NCBI GenBank assembly: GCA_001579985.1
Contig: LRSR01014241.1
Span: 1-40,174, forward strand
Source: Hypsibius dujardini
Taxonomy: Eukaryota > Tardigrada > Eutardigrada > Parachela > Hypsibiidae
Direction: 5' to 3'
DNA length: 40,174 nt
In this document: positions 11,801 through 20,627 of the stretch, in pieces
How positions within the stretch are numbered: position 1 is the first letter of the stretch
Layout: every line of letters starts with the position of its first letter
The notes under the pieces: generated by a model
The model's database searches: none
Told to the model about the DNA's origin: nothing
The model's input: only the letters and a program-made list of their open reading frames with translations
Program-made: the position numbers and the translations under genes

Positions 11801-12178
11801 TTGGCTGTTTGTGTGTTTCCAGATTTGTCCCTTTCCCTATGATCTCGTGAGGGAGGAATTGGCAAAGTTCCCCGCTGCCGAGGTCGTGTGGGTGCAGGAG
11901 GAGCACCAGAACCGAGGTGCCTGGCAGTACGTGCAGCCTCGCGTCAACAATCTGCTGCGACTTCACATGGCGGATCCCCGTCAGATCCGGTGAGGAAGAG
12001 ACGTGAAAAATTAAACAAAGAAACATTGCATGGCAAATAAAAGAGATTTCGTTTTGTTGTTAGATATATCGGAAGGATAGCGTCCGCGTCGCCCGCGACT
12101 GGCAACAAGAACCAGCATCTCAAGGAGCAGGCAGCCGTGTTGAGTGCCACCATGGACATTCCTAATCAAATCGGTTAG
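5270..12178 (+). CDS. OGDH: 2-oxoglutarate dehydrogenase E1 component, mitochondrial (14 coding exons)
   Basis: E1 of the 2-oxoglutarate dehydrogenase complex: ThDP-dependent decarboxylation of 2-oxoglutarate and transfer to the E2 lipoyl domain in the mitochondrial matrix (TCA cycle). Exons: 5270-5476, 5560-5721, 6049-6148, 6235-6490, 7297-7728, 7810-7921, 8252-8431, 8523-8675, 9097-9319, 9399-9549, 9995-10295, 11176-11622, 11823-11989, 12064-12178. All phases join, giving 1001 aa (human about 1023). Residues 1-40 are Arg-rich without acids, as in a matrix-targeting peptide. Next come the 2-oxogl_dehyd_N helix ([15 protein letters not shown]), [10 protein letters not shown], the ThDP motif starting [10 protein letters not shown] (387-396) and ending [13 protein letters not shown], and [10 protein letters not shown] with the active-site His. 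The C-terminus reads [10 protein letters not shown], then a stop. The start is the first ATG in frame with the targeting peptide. Full colinearity with OGDH rather than DHTKD1 makes the call very secure. Introns are loaded with tandem repeats. Confidence 0.96.
5753..5962. repeat. 57-bp minisatellite in OGDH intron 2
   Basis: About 3.7 units. The landmark attgattggtttg recurs at 5762, 5819, 5876 and 5933, exactly 57 bp apart. As 57 is divisible by three, one frame stays open across it and yields a DWLNSYLL repeat; I regard this as incidental. Confidence 0.95.
6655..7200. repeat. CTGT-type tetranucleotide array in OGDH intron 4
   Basis: Degenerate TGTC/TGCC units over roughly 550 bp on the sense strand, filling most of intron 4 (6491-7296). 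Open frames across it encode only CLSVCLSV repeats. Confidence 0.95.
7970..8225. repeat. ACAG-type tetranucleotide array in OGDH intron 6
   Basis: GACA/GGCA units fill intron 6 (7922-8251). The orientation is opposite to the array in intron 4. Confidence 0.95.
8680..9015. repeat. ACAG-type array in OGDH intron 8
   Basis: The array starts within a few bases of the donor (gtgagtcagacagactgac) and includes a short (AC)n run near 8887. It occupies most of intron 8 (8676-9096). Confidence 0.95.
9700..9900. repeat. 40-bp palindromic minisatellite in OGDH intron 10
   Basis: The landmark attccacgga recurs at 9721, 9761, 9817 and, with one change, 9857: spacing 40, 56, 40. Each unit carries the self-complementary core acgtggaattccacgt. 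Single-base variants are few, so the array looks young. Confidence 0.9.
10345..10460. repeat. AT-rich short tandem repeat in OGDH intron 11
   Basis: Reiterated tttattcaaaa / ttatttcaaa units near the start of the 880-bp intron 11 (10296-11175). The rest of that intron is AT-rich and shows nothing else recognisable. Confidence 0.8.
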
Positions 12179-12352
12179 ACCGAGCGTCTTCGTGCAGCAA
12201 CAGCCCAGTGATCTGCCTACATCCCATCCCGTTCTTCGATCGCCTGCGACTGACCATAAGAACCAGCATCTCGAGGAGCAGGCAGCGGTGTTGAGCGCCG
12301 CCATGGACATTCCCAGTCAAATCGGTTAGAAAGAGCGTCTTCGTGCAGCAAC
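12179..12352 (+). repeat. Tandem duplication of the OGDH terminal coding segment in its 3' region
   Basis: The last coding stretch (from cgcccgcgact at 12090 past the stop to gcgtcttcgtgcagcaaca) is repeated once, about 151 bp downstream (from 12241). The copy still reads [20 protein letters not shown] and ends at the same ATCGGTTAG. It has several silent and several replacement changes. It lies after the real stop and no phase-compatible acceptor AG was found before it, so I treat it as 3' UTR, not an alternative exon. Confidence 0.85.
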
Positions 12353-12525
12353 AACCACATCCCATCCCGCTCTTCCCTTTTCATCCCGCTCTTCCCTTTT
12401 CATCCCGTTCTCCCATTTTCATCTCGTTCTCCCATTTTCATTCCGCCCTTCCCGTTTTCATCCCGCTCTTCCCGTTTTCATCCCGCTCTTCCCTTTTCAT
12501 CCCGCTCTTCCCGTTTTCATTGCTC
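12353..12525. repeat. ~19-bp minisatellite catcccgctcttccctttt
   Basis: About eight degenerate units, beginning exactly where the duplicated OGDH segment ends (atcccgttcttc type). The array appears to have expanded from the edge of that duplication. Confidence 0.9.
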
Positions 12526-12812
12526 TTATTGCGGCCACATACAGCGTTGTCTCCTTGTAGGACCACTTTATATATTTTTTTCCGGTCTGAAAGAACTATG
12601 CCATTGTCTTGCGTTCGGTGTGATGTCATTCCGTTTGAAATTTCAGTTACGTTTTGTATCATTTGAATGATTTCTGCAGCTTGAGGCACTGAATACCTGG
12701 CAGCTGTTTTTGTTTTGCGTTTTTCTAATCCCGCTGTTGGGACGGAGATTTGCCTTATATTTTTATAATCTAATTGAACTTTGAGCTTCCTCCTTACAGT
12801 TACTGTAGTCGG

Positions 12813-12818
12813 AATAAA
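12813..12818 (+). promoter_or_regulatory. Candidate OGDH polyadenylation signal AATAAA
   Basis: First canonical AATAAA downstream of the OGDH stop, about 635 nt away. If it is used, the duplicated terminal segment and the minisatellite are inside the mature 3' UTR. Confidence 0.5.
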
Positions 12819-13797
12819 AGTTTAGAGTTGATCATTTCGGCTTCGGTACAAGAGAATTAGTGTTGTGGAGATTAATTTGAAAGGTGATTTGAGGCCGGGC
12901 AATTTGAAATAGAATATTTAGAATAGAATGAAATATATTTGATTCTCGGTGAAATGGCTTGTCTCGCAGTTGAATAATTATTTCATTTAAATTATGGACT
13001 GTAACACCTCAACACCATCTTCAATAAATCGATTGTAATTCGAATAATTCGAATTTAATGTAAAGTTTCTAAAACAGCGTTTTTATTTTAACTTGAATCA
13101 TGCTTGATTTAAATCTAATCGTTTAAGTTTACGGTTACAATAGCTATAGCGGTTGCGTTGTTGCTTGGCGTGGAGGGAGGGGAGGTCTCTTGACGCTCGA
13201 CCGTTCGCCCCCATTCATGAAACGGCCCGAGTGAGAATGACAGGAACCATTGCAATGACGGCTGCTAGGCATTTTCCAGGTTTACTGTAGTCGTTCGCAT
13301 CGCATTCTTCCCATCATTTCATTAAAGAGTCGTATTTTCGAATAATCTCACATGGTTCCGAAACAAAAATATATTAAAAGCAGCGTATTCGGCCACTCAG
13401 ACACGACTCATTATGACGCCGTTTTCTCTACCGCCTTACTAGTACTAGACCATTGGGTAAATCGAATCAGCTGGCAAAGAGTGAACCGAAACTGCTCGCG
13501 CACCCGCCCAATCCCACTGCTCGTTCCCATGGCTCGCATTCAATTGCGTGAATTTGTCGTTGTGAAATGGAAAACTCGTTCAGTGACTCCCGGAGCTGAT
13601 GTCGGTATCTTTTACCTCTCGTTAGTTCTCCATTTACCACTGCTTCTGGACATTGTTGATAAAATTAAGGTAAGCTAATTGTATTAAAGCTAAAACCCGT
13701 TTAATCAAGCATCAGCAGTGAGCATTATTAGCGAGCGTAACCAAGGTAGCACTCACACGGTACACGGTCGTTTTCTCCTTTTAAAATGACCCGCACT
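12819..13797. other. OGDH-CECR2-like intergenic region
   Basis: About 1 kb, AT-rich to 13140, then mixed. An ATG-initiated frame (13352-13678) has no known motif but reaches an excellent splice donor (aag/gtaagc near 13670). It could be a non-coding 5' exon of the next gene; I cannot confirm this. Confidence 0.4.
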
Positions 13798-13893
13798 GAA
13801 CCAGACACCTCGTACTTTACCAGACACCCCGTACTGAACCAGATACCCCGCACTGTACCAGACACCCAGTACTGTACCAGATACCCCGCACTG
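13798..13893. repeat. ~19-20 bp minisatellite abutting the CECR2-like start codon
   Basis: Five units of the type ccagataccccgcactgta with small variants, ending two bases before the ATG of the next gene. The array would lie in the 5' UTR or core promoter. Confidence 0.9.
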
Positions 13894-13894
13894 T

Positions 13895-16003
13895 ATGGCG
13901 TCATTGGGTAAAATCGCTGCCCTAGCAGCACTGCAGCGCTGCTCAGCTGTCCCGAATTTCGTGCACATCTTCAACGTCCTTCACGCGGATTACCTCGCGC
14001 TGCCGCGGCTGGACATTGACGAGTACGAGTACTCGCTTCTCCCGCCCGACCTCAAGGACCCCGATGACGTCCACGACGCCACGGTGCTGCCGGCGATCGT
14101 CATCAAGCTCCTCAAGGGCTGCGGGCAGGCCTACGTGCGGGACGACACCTGTTTCGACATCCTGCGGAGTGTGACGATGCGGAAGTGGCATCTGTACGCG
14201 AACCCGCACCTGCCGTGTCCGTTTGTGACTGCTGTGGAAGCTGCGGCAGTGGAGACGGTGCCAGAGCATGAAGATGATGGAGGTGGAAATGGGGGACAAG
14301 TAAGCAATCAATCCGCGGATTGTACGATGATGGAGGTGTGTGAACAGCCGGAGTTGATCGATTCGATGGCGACGAAGGAGCCTGCGGGCACGGCAGTGGT
14401 ACGGGAACAGACGTTAGGAATAATGATCGAACACGGAATAGGTACCGTTTATGAATTGCACATTTAAAATTATATTTTTCTTGCTGTAATTGACGGTGTA
14501 CCTTACCTGCCTGCCTGCCTGCCTGCCTGCCTACGAGTCTCTCTACCGATCTACCTGCCTGTCTCTCTGCTTCTCTGCCTGTCTGCTTTGTTTGCCTGCC
14601 TGGTTACCTCCCGGTCTATTCTTCAATTCAAAGGTCTCTGATATCTGTGTCTAAGTCTGCTTCTCTTTAAATTTCTTTGCCTTTGTTCCTGCCTGCTTTT
14701 CCTTCCCGAAGATTGTCTCTTTCACTGCATGCCTGCTTGGATTATTGATCTCCCATTTTTATATCTGCTTGGATTGTCTGTCTGTCATTGCAGTTACAAC
14801 TGCATTGTCGTAATGCACAACCAGAAGCTTGAAGAATGCGGCTTACGTATTCCTATTTCCTTTCTTCGCAGACAACGCCGTCATCGACACCGCCGCCGCC
14901 GAGCCACCTCCCCCCGTGCCGGTCCTCCACTTCCACGTCCTCACACCCGCCCTCAAAGCGGAAATCATGCTGGTCCTCCTCAACTCCTGGATGATGGGCC
15001 ACCTCATCAAGACCAACTTCATCGACAACATCGAGCCGGATCTGCTGCGCGTGATGCCGTGCGGGCACGATCAACGCGGCAACAACTTCTACTACTTCTT
15101 CGGCACACGCCTCTACAAGGAGTCCAACGTCAAGCACGACCCCCTCACCGGGACCGGCACCTTCGACTGGGATCTGGTGGCTGCCGATCCGGACGCCTTC
15201 CAGACCGTCTTGGCCGGTTTGAAAAAACTCGGCCTCACCACCCGCAGCAAAGCCCTGATCAACCACCTCGAGCACGTAATCCTGCCCAGTCTGCCGGGCC
15301 AGTTCGAGGAGAAGAATCAGGTTTGTGTTGTTTCAATCAAGCTTTTGGATTTAAGTTCAATTTTTATAATACATCACAAATGAATTACAGAAACCAACAG
15401 GAATTTAAATTAAATTAAACTAAAGATTATTCGTCTCCGATGACCGATTTTAAATTAAATTAAAATTAAAAATAAAATAAAAACCCTTATTTTTGGTATT
15501 TCAAATTAACATTTAAATTAGTCTAATCAACGTTAAATTAACAGGTGGACCTCCAGCGTCGGCTGGACCATCGTCGTCGCCGGTCCGCCGCCCTGCAGCA
15601 GGCCAAGGAGCGAGCCAAGCTGGAGCGGCAGGAAGCGGCGGCCTTGCGCAGCAGCGCCAAGAGAGCCGCCCGGGTGGATGAGGAGCGGGACGGTGGGGAG
15701 TGGTCCGAATGCTCGAAGCGCCAATCGACAGCGGCGTCGCGGGCGGAGCGGTATCAGCGAAGAACGCGGCTGTTGGGAGCGGAAGAGTCCGGCTCCGGGG
15801 CGGGGCAACTCAGAGAGCAGCGGGAACGGAACAGACAGGAACAACGGGGAACGTCGGCCTGCCGCAGAAAGAAGTACGAGCAGGCGGCAGCAGCAACGAG
15901 GGCGCCGGAAACGAAAGCAGATTTGATGGAGAAAGCGGACCGGTTGTTGTGGGAGTGGTTAACGCGGCAGGTCGTTCAGTGGCCGTTGCTAAACAGTACT
16001 TGA
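13895..16003 (+). CDS. CECR2/DDT-domain-like chromatin protein (3 exons)
   Basis: Exons 13895-14441, 14872-15320 and 15545-16003 join in frame to 484 aa. The N-terminus (VPNFVHIFNVLHADYLALP, then IVIKLLKGCGQ and MRKWHLY) and exon 2 (ALKAEIMLVLLNSWM, FIDNIEPDLLRVMPCGHD, NNFYYFFGTRLYKE, then a helical block ending HVILPSLPG) follow the order and spacing of the CECR2 N-terminal region, where human has LRVEPLGED and YWYFYGTRMYKE. That region contacts ISWI-type ATPases (SNF2L/SNF2H, CERF complex), so a nuclear nucleosome-remodelling role is likely. Exon 3 is an Arg/Glu/Ala/Gln-rich, probably coiled, basic segment. The bromodomain of human CECR2 is missing: the frame stops at 16001 and no downstream exon was recognised. 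A possible donor at 15971 (cag/gtcgtt) could extend the protein. Residues 120-182 are low-complexity, and exon 3 is the least certain part. Confidence 0.8.
14505..14605. repeat. CCTG-type tetranucleotide array in CECR2-like intron 1
   Basis: Starts with seven perfect TGCC units (14507-14532), then degenerate CTGT/CTGC units inside intron 1 (14442-14871); weaker pyrimidine-rich units continue to about 14790. Confidence 0.9.
15390..15535. repeat. AT-rich attaaat repeat in CECR2-like intron 2
   Basis: Reiterated aattaaat/aaattaaa units in the intron before exon 3. Similar AT-rich DNA lies at 26890-27100 and 34860-35030. Confidence 0.7.
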
Positions 16004-16338
16004 CTGCAGGTCAGACGCCCTCGTCCATTTCACCCTCATATTTCTTTCTTGGGTGTATGAGTTTTTTCGGCTTATTTTTCGGCTAAATTTTTTCTTGATC
16101 CAGTTTGCTTCCAGACTTTTCTTTTTTCTGTGCCTTTGCAATATCTCTTTTTCTGTTTTCTATTTTTCTGTTCTGTTCCCGTTTCTCAGCAGAGGGATGA
16201 GGTCTACTCTGCGCCGTCTGGCGTAAAATGAACCGCTGCCGCCAGCGCCAACCGATCTTGTCCACTTTGTCGGGAATTTTTTCGCAAGCTTTTCTCAACT
16301 CCCCTCAAATGATATATGGTGAAAAAGCACATTTATAA

Positions 16339-16445
16339 GACAGACAGAAAAGGCAGGCAGGCAGGCAGACAAACAAACAAACAGACAGACAGACAGACAG
16401 ACAAACACGGGACAGACGAACAGGGGACAGACAGACAGACAGACG
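16339..16445. repeat. ACAG-type tetranucleotide array, intergenic
   Basis: GACA/GGCA units about 340 bp past the CECR2-like stop. The flanks (16004-16338 and 16446-16780) contain no recognisable gene, only a short A/T-rich inverted repeat near 16637-16680. Confidence 0.9.
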
Positions 16446-16779
16446 GAGTAAGTAGTGGAATGGTCGACTGAAGCGGACCGACGAGCGTAGAAATGGCCTA
16501 TAAACAGATGGAAAATAGATAACGGTTGGTCTCACTGAAACAGGACGGACGCTTAAAGAGCAAACAGTGGAAAGAATGAGGTGGAAGAATAGTTTTTTTT
16601 TCATGCCGGTTGTCATATTCCATTTTTTAGGCTGCTTGTAAAAGCGTTTTTTTAACGCCTGATAGCTTTAAAAAAACGTCTTTATGAGCGACTCATGCAA
16701 AAAGCGGGTAACTCAAGAAGATGTACATGAAGATGCATTTGAAGAATTAAAGGATGTTTCCATGACTGTAATTCATGGT

Positions 16780-17360
16780 ATTTCTTTCCCAACTACTGAC
16801 CTTCAAATAGTGCAAATCTTTGTTGTCAATTATGATGTACTGAAGCCCCATCGCCAGGCCGAACTTTGGATTGAAGACAATCTCCAATTTCCATGGTAAA
16901 ATTGGGACGCAGTAATCCACTTCCTTAATTCCTCAGGAGTTGATGGTCATGCCGGGGCCGACAATATCGAATGCCTGGTAAAAACGACGTTTTAAGAACG
17001 CGATGGACATTGTTGTTAGGGAAAAAGTTTTTAATTTCTTTAATCGCACCTAAAAGGTAGTTTGATAAAAACTAGTTTTTCTGTTAGTTTTTTATTAGTT
17101 TTTTATTAGTATTAGGTAGATGAGAAAAAAAAATTTGTCTGACATCCCAGGCTTGCTGGGAGGACTTACATTGTTGAGCAGTGGCGCGATCAACGTGCTG
17201 TCAAACGTGCCGTTGCATTCGGTCGTGCGTACAGCAGATCCCTCCGCGACTCAATGATGAAGTTCGTTCCGATCCGTTGCTGCAGGATGGCCAGCAGCTC
17301 CACCAGGAAACTCGACTCATTTTTGTTGGTCAGCGAATCAGCCGCAAAATACAACTCATC
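16780..17360 (-). pseudogene. Ionotropic glutamate receptor-like S1 pseudogene (locus 2)
   Basis: Two minus-strand exon-like blocks are paralogous to locus 1 and have the same splice phases. 17360-17170 starts cag/gatgag (DELYFAADSL..ESSFLVELLAILQQRIG; locus 1 DEFFSVGSNV..LGFLIDLFDILAKVTG) and ends LIAPLLNN before gtaag. 16974 onward starts cag/gca and reads FDIVGPGMTIN, then EVDYCVPILPWKLEIVFN (locus 1 ADIVGPVNDEF, then EKIVDYSKPLLPYKLHIIYN). Block 1 needs a frameshift: before it the frame reads IIESRRDLLYA, after it ECNGTFDSTLIAPL. Block 2 has an in-frame TGA after TIN. The position matching the locus 1 donor reads GC instead of GT. No S2 half was found below 16780. The similarity of the two loci is directly visible; the iGluR assignment is from family memory. 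An upstream frame at about 17550-17700 may be a further exon but was not recognised. Confidence 0.55.
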
Positions 17361-17387
17361 CTGGAAAAAATGTACAAACGAGCCAAA

Positions 17388-17536
17388 AATCAATTCAAGC
17401 ATTGCGCAAAGAAAAGACCCTTCAAATAGCCGCACGAGGCGCTTACGAAAAAAAGCACATACGACGACCCAAAAACCAATTCCAGCATTGCGCAAAGAAA
17501 AGACCCTTCAAATAGCCGCCCAAGGCGCTTACTGGT
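17388..17536. repeat. 87-bp tandem duplication next to receptor pseudogene 2
   Basis: The segment containing cattgcgcaaagaaaagacc followed by cttcaaatagccg occurs at about 17399 and again 87 bp later (about 17486), with a few substitutions. It lies directly upstream of the minus-strand exon that starts at 17360. Confidence 0.9.
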
Positions 17537-19012
17537 TAAGTGAGAACCTTCAGCTGAAAAGGCCATTGAAAGGGCCGACTTCCGCTCTGATGAACGGACG
17601 GTTCGGGATAATGGTTCGCTCTTGCTCAACGATGGGAGCGTTGACCAGTCCAATTGGATCCACTGCCGCTAAACTGCCTGCACAACTACCACATTGAAAA
17701 TCATTCTGAGGAGAACTATTTTTAAGGTTTAAAAAAAATCCTACGAAATCGAAATGAATTTTGCGATTTTCGTATAACGCTGCGTTACATATGGGCAGGA
17801 GGCGGAAGAAAGTTAATAGCTTTTTTTGCGCTTGGATTTCCCTCATTTCACATACTCACCCACAGGTACCTGATTTTTTGCCGCGCAAAAAAATGTCTTG
17901 ATCTGGTTTTTTGTGTATTCGAATTCGCAGTTGTGCATTTTATTCCGCTGCCGTTTTTTTCGAATAGTCTTCTGCTCTCTCGGACGGACTTTGCACTGCA
18001 TTGTGCATACATAACACGACATAGTGCGACCACGGCGGATAATCATGTTATGTTCGGTGCTTTTGTTTCTGCGGCGAGGGAATTCGCTTTGGATGCGCGC
18101 ACAGAGAGAGGCCACTTGATTGGACAAGAATGGAGATTTCCCCCCCCCCTCCCAATCGGGCGTGTTTTTTGTTTGTTTCACAAATACCTGTCCATATATT
18201 ATGATTTTACATTGGTGCCTCGGGTTGGAAACCACTTCTGCGACTTTAGAAAAAAATAAGGAAGAAAAATACTTCTCGCGCCACGTTGTGTTATGAGTCC
18301 GGGCTTGATTGATTGATTTGTCAGCAAGCTTCAGAATATTTTTTTTCCCGACCAATATTTTCCAGCTGGATCTGTTCGCCGGAGTCCACGATGCTCATTA
18401 CAAATTAGGAAGGGTAAATATCAGCAGCGCAATTTGAGCTTCTGGTGATGTATACAGGGAGGGGTAATAATAAAATAGCTGTAGCCTTCCTTTTTGGGGA
18501 TTTCAAAACGTAACTGGCTTGAAATGACTCTTTCTTTCTTTCTTTTTTTCTTTCTTTCTTTTCCAAGACATCTGGATTCTTAACCGCGTATCAGACAGGA
18601 GAATTAGATTTCCCGAATTCGCAGCAATCGAGAATAAAAAGGTGCTTTCTCAGTAGTAAGTAAAGGGGTGCGGTTTCTCCCAACGGAACCGTCCTAACAT
18701 TAACGAGACAACAGTAATCACACGACCGCAATCCCGTGTTCTACAAACTCCAATTGTGCAGCTCAGTTGTCTTCCTGTCTATATAACAACCCTTCACTCT
18801 CCCCGTTGATTTACCGATCGTGTTACACATACACTTTCTATACATCCCACACGCCGTAGAAGACCGCCTAATGAGTCACTCTACATGCACTCTAATCCGC
18901 TTCCCATGGGTCCTTTAATTTACGATGTATTGCATAGACAGAGCAAGGGCGACAAAAAGTTGCACTTTGAACGCGAGTAGGGATTTAAATTACAGTCGAC
19001 CCGCGAATTGTC

Positions 19013-19110
19013 TTCTTTGTCTGTGTCTGTGTCTGTGCCTGTGTCTGTGTCTGTGCTTGTGTTCGTGTGTGTGTCTGTGCCTGTGTCTTTGTCTGTGTCT
19101 GTTTGTGTTA
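19013..19110. repeat. (CTGTGT)n hexanucleotide array
   Basis: About 15 degenerate units of ctgtgt. It is the complement of the ACACAG array at 1649-1724, so the same simple sequence is present in both orientations in the window. Confidence 0.95.
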
Positions 19111-19604
19111 GCAACGCGGAAAAACGCCATTCTGTATTTAACAGGCTTGACGTCAAATTTCATCCCCTTACCCACACCCTGGCCACAGAGAAAAGTCCGG
19201 AAATGGCTGGCGGGGGGGGGGCGGGGGAAAGAGTTTCTCCCGCTTGTCGCGCTTAATTCATTGTCTCTCACTGACATACGCACCCACATTTCGCATTTGT
19301 AGTCAGAATTTGCGCAGCCGGATATAATATTCGGCAAGCGTGTTCGGCTTCTCAATTTTCATCATTCACATACATTATACCCGAACAATCACATTTTCGT
19401 TTTTATGACTTCCCAGCCCATCGACACGCATTGTCCCATATTAATCTTAATCCCCGTTCAACCGATCTTCATTCATATCGCCACGAACCAATAGCACACA
19501 GAACAATGGTTCGCACACATGATCGAGGAGGCTCAGGAAAGAGAAAGAGAGTGACCGCTTTACCTCTTCCTCATATACATTTATATAATCATAATTTCCA
19601 ATAT

Positions 19605-19677
19605 ATGTATATAGAATTATAAATTCCAATATATATATTCATGTAATTATAAATTCCAATATATATATTTATGTAAT
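19605..19677. repeat. ~31-bp AT-rich tandem repeat
   Basis: Just over two units of aattataaattccaatata followed by tatattcatgt, with a weaker third at the left. Confidence 0.85.
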
Positions 19678-20088
19678 AATTCCCGATGCCAGTTCGACGA
19701 CCTCGCTTCGTGGACCTCAAACGTGTGCAGCAGATTTTCCCTCACGTCCTACAATTATCGAACCAAATCGGGCGTCGAACTCGCATCTCTAGGGAGAATG
19801 TTGAAAGCAATGGTGCCCCGAGGTCTCAGGACAGAGAGAAACAAAAACAAATTCCAATAAGGCAACTTTTAAAAACATTAAAAACAAAATAGCACAATAA
19901 TTTTGTTTACAAGATTTCAGTCACAAAAAATATCTAAAACACCTAACAATCTTTTTTTCCCTCGTCCTCCTAAAAACCTAGCAGGGCAATGCCCGTTTGC
20001 CCCCCCCCCTTCCCCCCGGCGCGCCTAAAGCCGCATTAAAAGGCCGGCTTAAGACACTACAAAATTCATCAAGTTGATCAGCGCCGGT

Positions 20089-20094
20089 TTTATT
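20089..20094 (-). promoter_or_regulatory. Candidate polyadenylation signal (AATAAA on minus strand)
   Basis: TTTATT on the plus strand about 85 bp past the stop of the minus-strand peptide precursor. The distance fits a short 3' UTR. Confidence 0.5.
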
Positions 20095-20177
20095 CTGGGA
20101 ATTCAGCGTATTGTTTTAGCGTTCACACACGAGAAAAGCCCGGAAGAAAAAAAGGTAAAAAAGAACAGTGAATTAAA

Positions 20178-20627
20178 CTAAAATTTCAGAAACCTAATTA
20201 ACGGAGAGTCCCTCTCAAAAACATTGAATTGCCGCGGAGTGACAGACGTCGTCGCTTCAGGGTTCGTGTAATCAATCAGCCGGGGTTCGGTGTCAATTAG
20301 CGAGTTGTCCTCGTTCGAAGGTCCATGAACTTCCGGGGTCTTGGGTTGCCGGTAGACCCGTTTTCCGATCCCGAAGCCGAACATACTGCGTTCCCGCTGG
20401 ATACTCCGCAGGTCGAGCGGCTTGATCACCGTCGGCATTGCCGTGCCGTGCCGGCTGCCGTGCTGCCGGACGGAGGCCAGCTTAACCGCCGCCCAGAAGG
20501 ACTTGCTGAGCGGTGGCAGTCCATATGCCGCGATCTCACCGCGGGTCGCCGCCTCGGCGAGACACCAGCTGCCGGAGGAGACGAGCCAGAGTCCGACCAA
20601 CGCAACTAACGGACAAATCTGACTCAT
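20178..20627 (-). CDS. Secreted neuropeptide/peptide-hormone precursor, allatostatin-A-like
   Basis: A single-exon 149-aa frame with a real ATG and a clear signal peptide (MSQICPLVALVGLWLVSSGS, cleavage probably near residue 26). At residues 81-90 lies SMFGFGI-GKR: a Gly amidation donor followed by a dibasic Lys-Arg site, with RER just before it. Processing would release SMFGFGI-amide, or a longer form starting after an upstream Arg. The C-terminus FGFGI-amide fits the allatostatin-A pattern (Y/F)-X-F-G-(L/I/V/M)-amide, but only one copy is present, whereas many AstA precursors hold several. The rest has no cysteine pairs and looks like spacer. No introns are needed and a poly(A) signal follows. 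Precursor status is well supported; family membership is inferred from five residues. Confidence 0.65.
   Translation of the reverse strand: MSQICPLVALVGLWLVSSGSWCLAEAATRGEIAAYGLPPLSKSFWAAVKLASVRQHGSRHGTAMPTVIKPLDLRSIQRERSMFGFGIGKRVYRQPKTPEVHGPSNEDNSLIDTEPRLIDYTNPEATTSVTPRQFNVFERDSPLIRFLKF

Larger units (their letters stand above)
17700..20085. other. Gene-poor region with simple repeats
   Basis: No gene recognised in about 2.4 kb. It contains a CTTT run (about 18528-18560), a hexanucleotide array (19013-19110), an AT-rich 31-bp repeat (19605-19677) and poly-C patches near 18138 and 19998. A 170-codon minus-strand frame at 17843-18355 lacks an ATG start and any motif. Confidence 0.6.

Noticed and set aside
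12204-12328. Duplicated OGDH segment as an alternative last exon
   Set aside because: Neither nearby upstream AG (12203, 12208) gives the phase needed after exon 13, so the copy could not be read in its conserved frame.
13352-13678. 108-codon plus-strand frame upstream of the CECR2-like gene as a separate gene
   Set aside because: No motif or signal peptide; kept only as a possible non-coding 5' exon because of its strong donor near 13670.
16637-16680. Short inverted repeat aagcgtttttttaa / ttaaaaaaacgtctt
   Set aside because: Mostly A/T runs; too low in complexity to call a terminator or element end.
17181-17697. Plus-strand frames of 82 and 147 codons
   Set aside because: They are antisense to the receptor-like pseudogene exon and to the 87-bp duplication; no motif.
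17843-18355. 170-codon minus-strand open frame
   Set aside because: It begins at TTG, not ATG, has no recognisable motif or splice support, and overlaps a 108-codon frame on the other strand.
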